This document shows, piece by piece, positions 1 through 7,560 of a stretch of DNA of 25,123 bases. Origin of the DNA: Chitinophagaceae bacterium (GTDB lineage Bacteria > Bacteroidota > Bacteroidia > Chitinophagales > Chitinophagaceae); NCBI GenBank assembly GCA_021738605.1, contig JAIPBY010000007.1, positions 1 through 25,123 of the forward strand, in the 5' to 3' direction. Every line of letters begins with the position of its first letter. Position 1 is the stretch's first letter. The position numbers and the translations under genes were made by a program. The notes under the pieces are model-generated. The model did not search any database. It saw nothing but the letters and a program-made list of their open reading frames with translations, and was not told the origin of the DNA.

Positions 1-6
1 CATAAC

Positions 7-687
7 ATGAAGAAGATCAATATAGCCATAGATGGTTGGTCATCCTGTGGGAAAAGCACCATGGCCAGGCAACTTGCAAAAGAGCTGAATTATATATTCA
101 TCGATTCTGGTGCCATGTACAGGGCCATTGCCCTTTATTTTATTCAACATAGGCTCGACCTGAATGATCATAATGCTGTTGAAAAAGCTTTGGAAAATAT
201 AAAGCTATCATTCCAAAAGAATATTCACACAGGTAACAATGAAATTTGGATGAATGGCGAAAATGTTGAGCAGCGAATCCGGGAAATGGAAGTAGCAAGC
301 AAAGTGAGCGACGTGGCTGCCATCAAGGAAGTAAGGGAATTCGCTGTGGCGCAGCAGCAATTGATTGGAAAAGATAAAGGGGTAGTGATGGATGGAAGAG
401 ATATTGGCACCACTGTGTTCCCTGAAGCAGAATTGAAAATATTCATGACAGCCAACGTTGATGTTCGGGTGGAAAGGCGGTTCAAGGAACTAAGCATCAA
501 AAATCCATTGATTTCTATTGAAGAAGTCAAGGCGAATCTCCAAACCAGGGATCACATGGATTCAACCAGAGAGGTTTCTCCATTGAAAAAAGCTAATGAC
601 GCCCTGGTATTGGACAACAGTGAACTAACGCCGGAAGAACAATTCTCCATGGCGCTCCGATGGGCCAACGAAAAGATCAATGCCTGA
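7..687 (+). CDS. cmk: Cytidylate kinase (CMP/dCMP kinase)
   Basis: Phosphorylates CMP and dCMP with ATP in the cytoplasm, feeding CTP and dCTP pools. The 226-residue length is normal for the family. Visible motifs are the P-loop at residues 10-18 (GWSSCGKST), the DSGAMYRA segment at 33-40 that lines the nucleotide monophosphate site, and DGRDIGT at 129-135, typical of bacterial CMP kinases. The ATG at 7 is the first start in the window and gives a complete N-terminus (MKKINIAIDG), so the gene is intact although its promoter lies outside. It converges on ispH: its TGA stop (685-687) is immediately followed by the reverse-strand stop of ispH, with no spacer and no obvious terminator. Confidence 0.96.
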   Translation: MKKINIAIDGWSSCGKSTMARQLAKELNYIFIDSGAMYRAIALYFIQHRLDLNDHNAVEKALENIKLSFQKNIHTGNNEIWMNGENVEQRIREMEVASKVSDVAAIKEVREFAVAQQQLIGKDKGVVMDGRDIGTTVFPEAELKIFMTANVDVRVERRFKELSIKNPLISIEEVKANLQTRDHMDSTREVSPLKKANDALVLDNSELTPEEQFSMALRWANEKINA

Positions 688-1911
688 TCAGTTCCAGGAC
701 TCCCTGATGCTATCCATAGACGTAGCATCGGGATAAAAAGAAGTCAGTTTCTCAATTACCGCCTCAACAATCGCATCAGGGCAAGAGGCACCGCTGGTGA
801 TCAATACTTTGATCTCTTTATCAGCAGGTAAAAAACCATTTTTTATGTATTCCTCATGGGTTATCCAATTGAATGCCTTGATTTCTTGATTGGATAAAAT
901 ATCTGCTTCTGATTGTATAAAATAAGTTGGTAGTTTGTGTTCGCACAACTCCACCAGGTGGGAGCTGTTGCTGCTTTTTCTGCCTCCAATCACGATAGCA
1001 AAATCTGCCTCTTGGTCAAGCAAATGCCTCACGGCAGTTTGGTTGTCATTGGTGGCATAACAAAGTGTATCCCTGGTGTCTGCGAAATAGTCTCCAATGT
1101 TATTGTCCGTGCCATGCTTTTTGATCACCACTTGTTTAAGGTAGTCTGCTATCGCTTGTGTATCGGTGGCAAGCATCGTTGTCTGGTTTACGACACCAAA
1201 ACGCAACAAGTCTTTTTCTAGCTGAAACCCTTCGCTGTAGCGGCCTTTGAAGACATCAGCAAAGCCAGCTGCATCCCTTTCTCCCGCAATGAACTCACCC
1301 AATACAATGGCTTCCTCCATGTCATTGATGACCAGGGTTGGTGTATGTGCATCACTGTGTGAAAAGGTTGCCCTGGTTTCCTCATGGGATGGCTTTCCGT
1401 GTACAACAATGCTGTAGCCTTTTTTAGCGATCTGTTCTGCCCTGTTCCATACCTTTTCTACAAATGGGCAAGTGGTATTGTATCGTTCAATCTGAATGCC
1501 GATGGATTTCAGTTTGTCTTCAATGGCAATGGTTGTTCCAAAGGCTGGGATGATCACAATATCTTCTGCAGTCAAGGTGTCAAAAGGGATGATGGTATTG
1601 CCTTTGGTATCCATCATGAATTGCAAACCCCTTGCAATCAGGTCATCATTCACAAATGGATTGTGAATCATCTCACTCAACAAAAAAATTCGTTTCCCAG
1701 GGTTTTGATCAATGGTTTCAAATGCTATTTCTATGGCATTTTCTACACCATAGCAAAATCCAAAATGCCTTGCCAGGTAGATTTTCAACGGACCAAAATC
1801 AAGCAGGGTAGGCGTAAAGTCCTTTTTCAGTTTGTCAGCGTCCTTTCTTTGCTGCTTGATGGCAGCAATCAGTGGGCTCCTGTATCTTGTGGGTATTGAA
1901 AACTGTTTCAT
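688..1911 (-). CDS. ispH: 4-hydroxy-3-methylbut-2-enyl diphosphate reductase (IspH/LytB)
   Basis: Last enzyme of the MEP isoprenoid pathway; it reduces HMBPP to IPP and DMAPP using a [4Fe-4S] cluster. The three cluster cysteines are recognisable: C53 in GFCYGVENA, C148 in TTCPFVEKVW and C284 in DTLCYATNDNQ. Other active-site features are H83 (MIHN), the HGKPSHEE block at 171-178, TTM at 244-246, the SSNS motif at 313-316 and SGAS at 373-376. At 407 residues it is about 90 longer than E. coli IspH (about 316), because of a roughly 40-residue N-terminal extension and extra sequence around 185-235. Long IspH forms are usual in Bacteroidota. Start at 1911 is supported by a TAnnTTTG box 10 nt upstream. 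Convergent with cmk. Confidence 0.96.
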   Translation of the reverse strand: MKQFSIPTRYRSPLIAAIKQQRKDADKLKKDFTPTLLDFGPLKIYLARHFGFCYGVENAIEIAFETIDQNPGKRIFLLSEMIHNPFVNDDLIARGLQFMMDTKGNTIIPFDTLTAEDIVIIPAFGTTIAIEDKLKSIGIQIERYNTTCPFVEKVWNRAEQIAKKGYSIVVHGKPSHEETRATFSHSDAHTPTLVINDMEEAIVLGEFIAGERDAAGFADVFKGRYSEGFQLEKDLLRFGVVNQTTMLATDTQAIADYLKQVVIKKHGTDNNIGDYFADTRDTLCYATNDNQTAVRHLLDQEADFAIVIGGRKSSNSSHLVELCEHKLPTYFIQSEADILSNQEIKAFNWITHEEYIKNGFLPADKEIKVLITSGASCPDAIVEAVIEKLTSFYPDATSMDSIRESWN

Positions 1912-1921
1912 TGATTGATTG

Positions 1922-1955
1922 CAAAGTTAATGTATCATTTAACATTCTTGTCCAA
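1922..1955 (-). promoter_or_regulatory. Putative Bacteroidota-type promoter of ispH
   Basis: On the minus strand TAACTTTG (1922-1929) matches the -7 consensus TAnnTTTG, with TTGG (1952-1955) 22 nt upstream as a possible -33 element. The -7 box ends only 10 nt before the ispH ATG, so the predicted leader is only a few nucleotides. This is a motif match only. Confidence 0.5.
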
Positions 1956-2019
1956 TAATGGTTCGTTGTTCAGCTTTCCTTGGTCTTCAATTTTGGCGTT
2001 CATTGCTTATCTTTCATCC

Positions 2020-3312
2020 ATGAATTCAGTCTTTCCACCTGTTCACTGGTCTCTCAATACCAATGTTTATGAAGTGAATCTTCGCCAGTATAGCAGTGAA
2101 GGCACACTGGAGGCATTCAGGCTTCATCTTCCAAGGTTGGCTGATATGGGTGTAGGGGTGCTTTGGTTCATGCCGCTAACACCCATTAGCCAAAAAAACC
2201 GAAAAGGAACCATGGGCAGCTACTATGCTTGTTCCAGCTATACAATTGTCAACCCCGATTATGGCACCATGAAAGAATTTCGGGAATTGGTAGAGGAAGC
2301 ACAGTCACTAGGCATGAAGGTAATCATCGACTGGGTTGCCAATCATACCGGATGTGATCATCACTGGACAATCGATCATCCTGATTACTACAAAAAAGAT
2401 GAAAACGGTGATTTCTTTGATGCCCATGGCTGGGATGATGTGATTGATCTTGATTACTCAAATCCACATCTGAGAAAGGCGATGATTCAAAGCATGCGTC
2501 ATTGGTTGGGCGAATCTGGCATCGATGGTTTTCGTTGTGATATGGCCATGCTAACTCCTCCTGATTTTTGGATGGAGGCCAGGCAGGCCCTTGAACAAGA
2601 CCGACAGTTGTTCTGGCTTGCAGAGCTTGATCCATTGGACAATCCTGAATATATGCAGGTATTTGATGCTGCCTATACCTGGAGATGGATGAATGCCGCT
2701 TCAACATTCAGACACGAAGGTTCCAGGCGAATCCATCATCTGCGGTATGTATTAGGCCAGTACAGTGACTTGCTGCCCTCCACAGCATGCCCTGCATGGT
2801 TTACGTCAAATCATGATGAAAACAGCTGGAATGGCACCGAGTATGAGAAATATGGAGAGATGGCCATTCCTCTTGCTGTTTTCTCAGCAACATATAAAGG
2901 GATTCCGCTGCTTTATAGTGGGCAAGAAATTCCCAACAGAAAGCGATTGCAGTTTTTTGACCGGGATCCACTCGATTGGCAAAAGTTACCGGCTTTGCAT
3001 GCATTTTACCGTTCCATCTTGCATCTCAGGAAAAAACATGCCGCATTTACCACTGCTCCGGATCGCGCAAATCTTGTTCATCTGCGCAACAGTGTAGACC
3101 ACCATGTATTGAGCTTCAAACGCCAACATGATGATGCGGCGGCCCTCGTTCTCATCAATTTTTCTGAGTATCCATTGCACAACATCGAAGTGGATCTGGA
3201 AGGTTTAACAGGAACCCTTGTTGAGCATTTTACATCCCTTGCCCATGAATCGAATGGAAACAACCATTATTTCCATTTGCAACCTTGGAGTTATCAGATC
3301 TGGTTACAATAA
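2020..3312 (+). CDS. Alpha-amylase family (GH13) glycoside hydrolase
   Basis: Predicted alpha-glucan or alpha-glucoside hydrolase/transglycosylase with a (beta/alpha)8 barrel. From the ATG at 2020 (430 residues) the GH13 conserved regions are clear: region I DWVANH at 104-109, region II DGFRCDMAM with nucleophile D174, region III with acid/base E202 (WLAELDP), and region IV FTSNHDENSW with D266. The reading frame is open back to a TTG at 1915 and an ATG at 1930, but the family's N-terminal strand (NTNVYEVNLRQYS) begins only about 13 residues after the 2020 ATG, so I prefer 2020. That form has no signal peptide and would be cytoplasmic. The upstream ATG would add a hydrophobic stretch without positive charges, a poor signal peptide. 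A short C-terminal beta domain follows the barrel. Exact substrate cannot be told. It is followed directly by a strong terminator. Confidence 0.9.
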   Translation: MNSVFPPVHWSLNTNVYEVNLRQYSSEGTLEAFRLHLPRLADMGVGVLWFMPLTPISQKNRKGTMGSYYACSSYTIVNPDYGTMKEFRELVEEAQSLGMKVIIDWVANHTGCDHHWTIDHPDYYKKDENGDFFDAHGWDDVIDLDYSNPHLRKAMIQSMRHWLGESGIDGFRCDMAMLTPPDFWMEARQALEQDRQLFWLAELDPLDNPEYMQVFDAAYTWRWMNAASTFRHEGSRRIHHLRYVLGQYSDLLPSTACPAWFTSNHDENSWNGTEYEKYGEMAIPLAVFSATYKGIPLLYSGQEIPNRKRLQFFDRDPLDWQKLPALHAFYRSILHLRKKHAAFTTAPDRANLVHLRNSVDHHVLSFKRQHDDAAALVLINFSEYPLHNIEVDLEGLTGTLVEHFTSLAHESNGNNHYFHLQPWSYQIWLQ

Positions 3313-3345
3313 AAAAGCGGTGAATCGAAAGATTCACCGCTTTTT
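3312..3345. terminator. Strong bidirectional intrinsic terminator
   Basis: A perfect 15-bp inverted repeat (AAAAAGCGGTGAATC at 3312-3326 and its complement at 3331-3345) encloses a GAAA loop. The T-run on either strand is part of the stem. It starts at the last base of the amylase stop codon and lies 19 bp from the stop of the convergent protease gene, so it can end both transcripts. Confidence 0.93.
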
Positions 3346-3363
3346 CAACTTTGTTTGAGTTCT

Positions 3364-4875
3364 TTATTCAGTGATTTCAATTGGATACTGATAAACGCCA
3401 TCATATCCTGGATAGAAGCCTTCCAGCATGATGCGTTTGGGAGACCTTGCGATGGCAGTATTCAATTCTTCAACAGATTTGATTTCAGCGCCATTCAGTT
3501 TGAGGATAACAAAACCATCCCTCATTCTGGTCTGTTCATCAATCAGGCCTGTGCTGATTTTGCTAACAACAACACCGCCCTTTACACCCAATTCTGTGGC
3601 TTTTTTCTTGTCAAGGGTCTGCAACTCAGCACCCAGCTTATCAGTAACCATTGTCTTGACAATATCAAAGCTTCCAGACTTGTTTTTCAATGAAACGGTT
3701 GTCGTATATGATTTTCCATCCCTCAGGTATTGAACTGTAATCTTGTCTCCTGGTTTGTAACCAGCAACCTGCTCCACCATTTCACTTCCGGATGTCACCT
3801 TGATGCCATTGATTTTGGTGATATAGTCTCCAGACTTCAATCCGCTTGCAGACATGGCTCCATCTTTTGTAACATCCATCACCAGTACACCAAGGCCTTC
3901 TTTATAATTCTGTTTGGTTTTTTCAGACTCTGGTGCGTTTTCAGGCAGGTAGCTGATGCCAAGATAGGCGCGTTGTACAGTGCCATACTGAAGAAGGTCG
4001 TTGATGATTTTTTTGACAATATTGACCGGTATGGCATAAGAGTATCCTGCATAAGCGCCAGTAGGAGAAGCGATCGCAGAAACGATGCCCACCAATTCAC
4101 CATTGGGCCCAACCAGCGCGCCTCCTGAATTGCCCTGGTTCACCGCGGCATCCGTTTGGATGAATGATTCAATGGGCGAGTTGCTTTTTCTTGAATTCAG
4201 ACCCAAAGACCTGGCTTTTGCACTCACGATACCAGCGGTAACCGTTGTTTCCAGGTTCAGGGGATAACCCACTGCCAAAACCCATTGACCGAGTTTCAGG
4301 TTATCAGAATTGCCATAAAGAAGGAAATTCAAGCCTTTCTCCTCAATCTTGATCAGGGCAAGATCGCTGCTGGGATCTGTGCCCATCAACTTTGCCTTGT
4401 ATTGTTTTTTGTTGTTCAGGGTAACCGTTATTTCATTGGCTTCCTCAATCACGTGGTTATTGGTTACAATATATCCGTCTTCACTGATGATTACACCAGA
4501 ACCGCTGGCACGTTGGGGGATATTTCTTGTCTGTGGACCATTGAAGAAATCATTGAAAAGGTCTTCACCGAACAAATCACCAAATGGGCTGCTTCTTTTG
4601 TTTTTTGGGAGGTTATTGCTGGTCTGGCTGCCTCCAATGGTTGTGGTGATGTGAACCACTGCAGGAACTGCCGCCTGGGATGCTGGCTGAAAATCCACGG
4701 GTTGACCGGGAACATTGTTGTTGCTGTCAAAAAATCCTGCATAGCTGGCAGGCAGTTTTCCATTGCCTTGTTGAAGGGGACCTTGTTTGCGGATGAATGA
4801 ATCATAACCAAACATGGCCACCGTAGAGGTTACTGCGCTAATCAGCACAACTGATAATGTCTGTTTGATGTTCAT
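3364..4875 (-). CDS. htrA: HtrA/Do-family periplasmic serine protease with two PDZ domains
   Basis: Envelope quality-control protease of the DegP/DegQ type. The ATG at 4875 gives 503 residues and a plausible N-terminal signal/anchor (MNIKQTLSVVLISAVTSTVA). The frame extends 17 codons further upstream, but those residues are basic and precede the natural signal sequence, so they are excluded. The catalytic triad is visible: H141 (TNNHVIEEA), D171 (SSDLALIKI) and S250 (NQGNSGGAL). PDZ1 spans about 302-397 and PDZ2 about 411-490. A Phe/Gly/Asp-rich stretch (about 96-113) precedes the protease core, as in other Do proteases where it forms the LA-loop region. It lies downstream of and co-directional with the acyl-CoA reductase gene, separated by 156 bp with its own candidate promoter and a palindrome. 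Confidence 0.94.
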   Translation of the reverse strand: MNIKQTLSVVLISAVTSTVAMFGYDSFIRKQGPLQQGNGKLPASYAGFFDSNNNVPGQPVDFQPASQAAVPAVVHITTTIGGSQTSNNLPKNKRSSPFGDLFGEDLFNDFFNGPQTRNIPQRASGSGVIISEDGYIVTNNHVIEEANEITVTLNNKKQYKAKLMGTDPSSDLALIKIEEKGLNFLLYGNSDNLKLGQWVLAVGYPLNLETTVTAGIVSAKARSLGLNSRKSNSPIESFIQTDAAVNQGNSGGALVGPNGELVGIVSAIASPTGAYAGYSYAIPVNIVKKIINDLLQYGTVQRAYLGISYLPENAPESEKTKQNYKEGLGVLVMDVTKDGAMSASGLKSGDYITKINGIKVTSGSEMVEQVAGYKPGDKITVQYLRDGKSYTTTVSLKNKSGSFDIVKTMVTDKLGAELQTLDKKKATELGVKGGVVVSKISTGLIDEQTRMRDGFVILKLNGAEIKSVEELNTAIARSPKRIMLEGFYPGYDGVYQYPIEITE

Positions 4876-4900
4876 GGTTGAATTTTTATGTTTAGAGGTA

Positions 4901-4935
4901 CAAAATCTATGCCTGATCAACTGCAATTAAGCAAA
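4901..4935 (-). promoter_or_regulatory. Candidate promoter of the htrA-type protease gene
   Basis: The minus strand carries TAGATTTTG (4901-4909), a one-base-expanded version of TAnnTTTG, with TTTG (4932-4935) 22 nt upstream as a -33 candidate. The predicted leader to the ATG at 4875 is about 20 nt. Non-consensus spacing within the -7 box keeps confidence low. Confidence 0.35.
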
Positions 4936-4937
4936 CA

Positions 4938-4954
4938 TGACTGAATTTCAGTCA
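4938..4954. promoter_or_regulatory. 17-bp palindrome upstream of the protease gene, possible operator
   Basis: TGACTGAA-T-TTCAGTCA is a perfect inverted repeat with 8-bp arms and a single central base. It sits 2 bp upstream of the putative -33 element of the protease promoter, where an activator would be expected to bind. It has no T-tract, so it is not a terminator. The identity of any regulator is unknown. Confidence 0.4.
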
Positions 4955-5031
4955 ACCTGTCATCCTATTTAACAAATTCTTTTGTCACATGTTTATTTTC
5001 TGTGGAAAATCGCAGGTTATTTTTTGGGTAT

Positions 5032-6027
5032 TCAAGGGATGGAAGCCAGGAATTCCATGGTGTCAATGCCATCGGGGAAGTCTGTTAAACCTGGCTTTTG
5101 TGCATCGCCGAATGGAATAAAATCCTTGCCTACAAGGCATTGGATCTTGTTTTTGTCCAGCGCAGTTATCGCTGCAGACTTGTCGGAATAATACTGGTAA
5201 TGCAGTTGTGAAATGGGCGAAAACGGACTTTCATTTTCCAACAGTACAATGGAGTCATTGCTCATGTAAAACCTGTTGTTCATGATGGCAATGGTCAACT
5301 GGTAGTCAAAATTGTTCCTGTATTTTTCATGGTCTCGGTAGTGATCATATTTCCGCAGGGCAGTGAGCAAGGGAACAAAATCATATTTCTCTGGCACAAG
5401 TACCTGTGTCACATTTCTGCATCCAAGTCCAAAATACAGTTGGATGTCATCAGCCAACGCTTCTAATTCTTGCTGGCTTTCAGTTCCATCCAACACGGCA
5501 ACGGATGTTCTGTTCTTTCGGATGATATGAGGATATTTGCTGAAATAATGCTCAAAATAAAGGGCGCTGTTGTCACTCCCAGTGGCAATATAGCCATCAC
5601 AGCCTTTGAGCATTTCGTCTAATACAACCAGGTTTTCAAATTCTGGAAAAGCTGAAACAGCTAACTGTATCAGATTTTTGATCATGAAGCTGTCTTTGGA
5701 GGAAGGTTTGATCCTTTGTCCGTATCCCGAAAGAAAGATACAAAGCATATCGTGGAGGCCCACGTAGGGAATATTACCCGCCATCACCAGTCCGATTGTT
5801 TTGTTTTTGAGCCCTTCTTCAACACCATATGCAGCTGCAAAGGTGGAGAGTTGATCTTTGTTCAGCATGCGATCGGCAATCAATTTTCCTGACTGAAAAA
5901 TATACTCAGGGGTGAACCATTTGTTCTCCATGAAAGCCCTGTATCTGAGCTCCTGGTAGGATGCGCTGTCAACTTTCAGGTATTCTCCAATTAAGCCAAG
6001 TACCTCTATTCGTTTGTGTAAATTCAT
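5032..6027 (-). CDS. Acyl-CoA reductase, LuxC-like (aldehyde dehydrogenase superfamily)
   Basis: Similar in layout to the LuxC/acyl-CoA reductase family, which reduces acyl-CoA or acyl-enzyme intermediates to aldehydes with NADPH. At 331 residues it is shorter than classic LuxC (about 480). Recognisable elements are AGNIPYVG at 83-90, ATGSDNSA at 148-155 (cofactor-binding loop of the ALDH fold) and FGLGCRNVTQVLVP with the probable catalytic C203. No signal peptide is seen. It is divergent from a ferredoxin gene with 88 bp between start codons, which suggests a shared redox role (inference). The physiological acyl substrate cannot be read from sequence and no luciferase genes are nearby. Confidence 0.8.
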   Translation of the reverse strand: MNLHKRIEVLGLIGEYLKVDSASYQELRYRAFMENKWFTPEYIFQSGKLIADRMLNKDQLSTFAAAYGVEEGLKNKTIGLVMAGNIPYVGLHDMLCIFLSGYGQRIKPSSKDSFMIKNLIQLAVSAFPEFENLVVLDEMLKGCDGYIATGSDNSALYFEHYFSKYPHIIRKNRTSVAVLDGTESQQELEALADDIQLYFGLGCRNVTQVLVPEKYDFVPLLTALRKYDHYRDHEKYRNNFDYQLTIAIMNNRFYMSNDSIVLLENESPFSPISQLHYQYYSDKSAAITALDKNKIQCLVGKDFIPFGDAQKPGLTDFPDGIDTMEFLASIP

Positions 6028-6028
6028 T

Positions 6029-6058
6029 TTTGCGTTTTCAGATCATTCAATATCTTTA
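6029..6058 (+). promoter_or_regulatory. Candidate promoter of the ferredoxin gene
   Basis: TTTG (6029-6032), an 18-nt spacer and TATCTTTA (6051-6058) approximate the Bacteroidota -33/-7 pattern, with one mismatch in the -7 box. It would give a leader of about 50 nt. The -33 element lies directly next to the start codon of the divergent reductase gene. Confidence 0.4.
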
Positions 6059-6115
6059 TACAACTGTTCCATTAAGGGGATGGCAATAAACTAACATCAA
6101 AAATACTGAAATATC

Positions 6116-6463
6116 ATGGCAATCAAGATTACCGATGAATGTATCAATTGTGGAGCCTGCGAACCAGAATGTCCCAACAATGCCATTTATGAAGGCGGTG
6201 TAGAATGGGCTGTAGCGGATGGTACATCTGTAAAAGGTGCATTTACACTGATGGATGGATCAGCCGTCGATGCTGGACATAAAAATTCGCCAATCAGCAA
6301 TGATACTTACTACATTACGCCAAATAAATGCACTGAGTGTCAGGGATTTCATGAAGAGCCCCAGTGTGCAGCTGTTTGTCCGGTGGATTGTTGCGTTCCT
6401 GATGAATTGTATGTTGAAACCGTTGAGGCTTTGATGGCCAAAAAGGAAAGCTTGCACCTCTAA
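6116..6463 (+). CDS. 2[4Fe-4S] ferredoxin with long inter-cluster insert
   Basis: Small soluble electron carrier, 115 residues. Cluster motif 1 is C9-x2-C12-x2-C15-x3-C19-P. Motif 2 is C72-x2-C75-x8-C84-x3-C88-P, the expanded spacing seen in Allochromatium vinosum-type ferredoxins. About 50 residues separate the two motifs, more than in clostridial ferredoxins, and two further cysteines (C92, C93) follow the second motif. The ATG at 6116 gives the usual MAIKITDECINCGAC start. It is divergent from the acyl-CoA reductase, a possible redox partner (inference), and is closed by a hairpin terminator 19 bp after its stop. Confidence 0.93.
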   Translation: MAIKITDECINCGACEPECPNNAIYEGGVEWAVADGTSVKGAFTLMDGSAVDAGHKNSPISNDTYYITPNKCTECQGFHEEPQCAAVCPVDCCVPDELYVETVEALMAKKESLHL

Positions 6464-6482
6464 ATCCAGTTTAACAAGTTAT

Positions 6483-6517
6483 AAAGGTGAAGGTATCTGC
6501 GGATGCCTTCACCTTTT
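6483..6517 (+). terminator. Intrinsic terminator after the ferredoxin gene
   Basis: A 15-bp stem (AAAGGTGAAGGTATC at 6483-6497, paired with 6502-6516, one G-U pair) encloses a TGCG loop and ends in TTTT. The -7 box of the next gene begins 3 nt later. Confidence 0.88.
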
Positions 6518-6519
6518 CT

Positions 6520-6527
6520 TATATTTG
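6520..6527 (+). promoter_or_regulatory. -7 promoter box of ddl
   Basis: TATATTTG is a full match to TAnnTTTG and lies 33 nt before the preferred ddl ATG. No clear TTG is visible at the expected -33 position, which falls inside the preceding terminator hairpin. Confidence 0.5.
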
Positions 6528-6560
6528 CCATATCTCTCTGATTTTCCTAAAATATTGTTC

Positions 6561-7556
6561 ATGGGTAAACCAGTCATCGCTTTTGTTACAGGTGGATATT
6601 CTTCTGAAGCAGTGATCTCTTACAAAAGTGCAATCACCATTGAAAAGCATCTTGATCTTTCCAAGTATGAGGTATACAGGATTGACATCACTCCTGAAAA
6701 ATGGTTCCATACCACCAGGGATGGGGTTGAACAGATGGTGAACAAGGGGGATTTTTCACTGGACCTGGGTATGCAGAACATCAGGTTTGACGCTGTTTTT
6801 ATCGGCATTCACGGTACGCCCGGAGAAGATGGAAAATTACAAGCCTATTTTGATCTTTTGAACATTCCCTATACTTCTTGTGATGCCACAACATCAGCCA
6901 TCACATTCAACAAGCGTTTTACTGTAGCCGTAGCAGGCGCTTCAGGTTTTCATGTTGCCCAGTCAGTGCATTTGTTTAAGTCAACTTACGATTCAACAGT
7001 CAATGTGATAGAAGGATTGAATCTGCCAGTTTTTGTAAAACCTAACAATGGTGGCTCGAGCATCGGCATGAGCAAGGTAAACAAGCCAGAAGACATGCCA
7101 GAGGCCATCGCAAAAGCATTCAAGGAAGACGATCAGGTACTCATTGAAGAGTTCATCAGTGGTCGTGAATTTACCATTGGTGTTTTCAGGTCAAAAGGAA
7201 AGATCATTACACTTCCTTTTACTGAGATCAGTACAGACAATGAGTTCTTTGATTTTGAAGCAAAATACCAGGGCAAGTCGATTGAAGTTACACCAGCTGT
7301 TTGCAGCGAAGAAATGGCTGGCAAAATAAGGAATGCTGCTGCTGGTATTTATGCTGTTTTCAATTGCAGGGGAGTGGTGCGGATGGACTTTATATACAAT
7401 GCAGACCAGGAAAAACCTTACCTGCTCGAAATCAATACAGTGCCAGGACAAAGTGCCGCAAGCATCATCCCACAACAAGTATCAGCAATGGGATTGGTGC
7501 TCAGTGATTTTTATAGTATGTTGATCGATGATGCATTGGAGACAGTAAAAAAATAA
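6561..7556 (+). CDS. ddl: D-alanine--D-alanine ligase
   Basis: ATP-grasp ligase that makes the D-Ala-D-Ala dipeptide for peptidoglycan. The ATG at 6561 gives 331 residues starting MGKPVIAFVTGG, the normal N-terminal strand; an in-frame ATG at 6525 overlaps the -7 box and is unlikely. Motifs seen: HGTPGEDG at 84-91, the glycine-rich ATP loop GGSSIGMS at 164-171, DFEAKY at 231-236 (Y236 corresponds to the omega-loop tyrosine of D-Ala-specific enzymes, arguing against D-Ala-D-Lac activity), and LEINTVPGQS at 289-298 for metal and substrate binding. The PASTA protein starts 4 bp downstream, so the two are probably co-transcribed. Confidence 0.96.
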   Translation: MGKPVIAFVTGGYSSEAVISYKSAITIEKHLDLSKYEVYRIDITPEKWFHTTRDGVEQMVNKGDFSLDLGMQNIRFDAVFIGIHGTPGEDGKLQAYFDLLNIPYTSCDATTSAITFNKRFTVAVAGASGFHVAQSVHLFKSTYDSTVNVIEGLNLPVFVKPNNGGSSIGMSKVNKPEDMPEAIAKAFKEDDQVLIEEFISGREFTIGVFRSKGKIITLPFTEISTDNEFFDFEAKYQGKSIEVTPAVCSEEMAGKIRNAAAGIYAVFNCRGVVRMDFIYNADQEKPYLLEINTVPGQSAASIIPQQVSAMGLVLSDFYSMLIDDALETVKK

Positions 7557-7560
7557 CCAA

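Noticed and set aside
1915..2019. N-terminal extension of the amylase-family protein as a signal peptide
   Set aside because: The extension uses TTG at 1915 or ATG at 1930, has no n-region basic residues after the latter, and the conserved GH13 N-terminus begins just after the ATG at 2020.
6561..7556. Vancomycin-resistance-type D-Ala-D-Lac ligase
   Set aside because: The DFEAKY motif keeps the omega-loop Tyr of D-Ala-D-Ala ligases, and no vanH- or vanX-like gene is adjacent.
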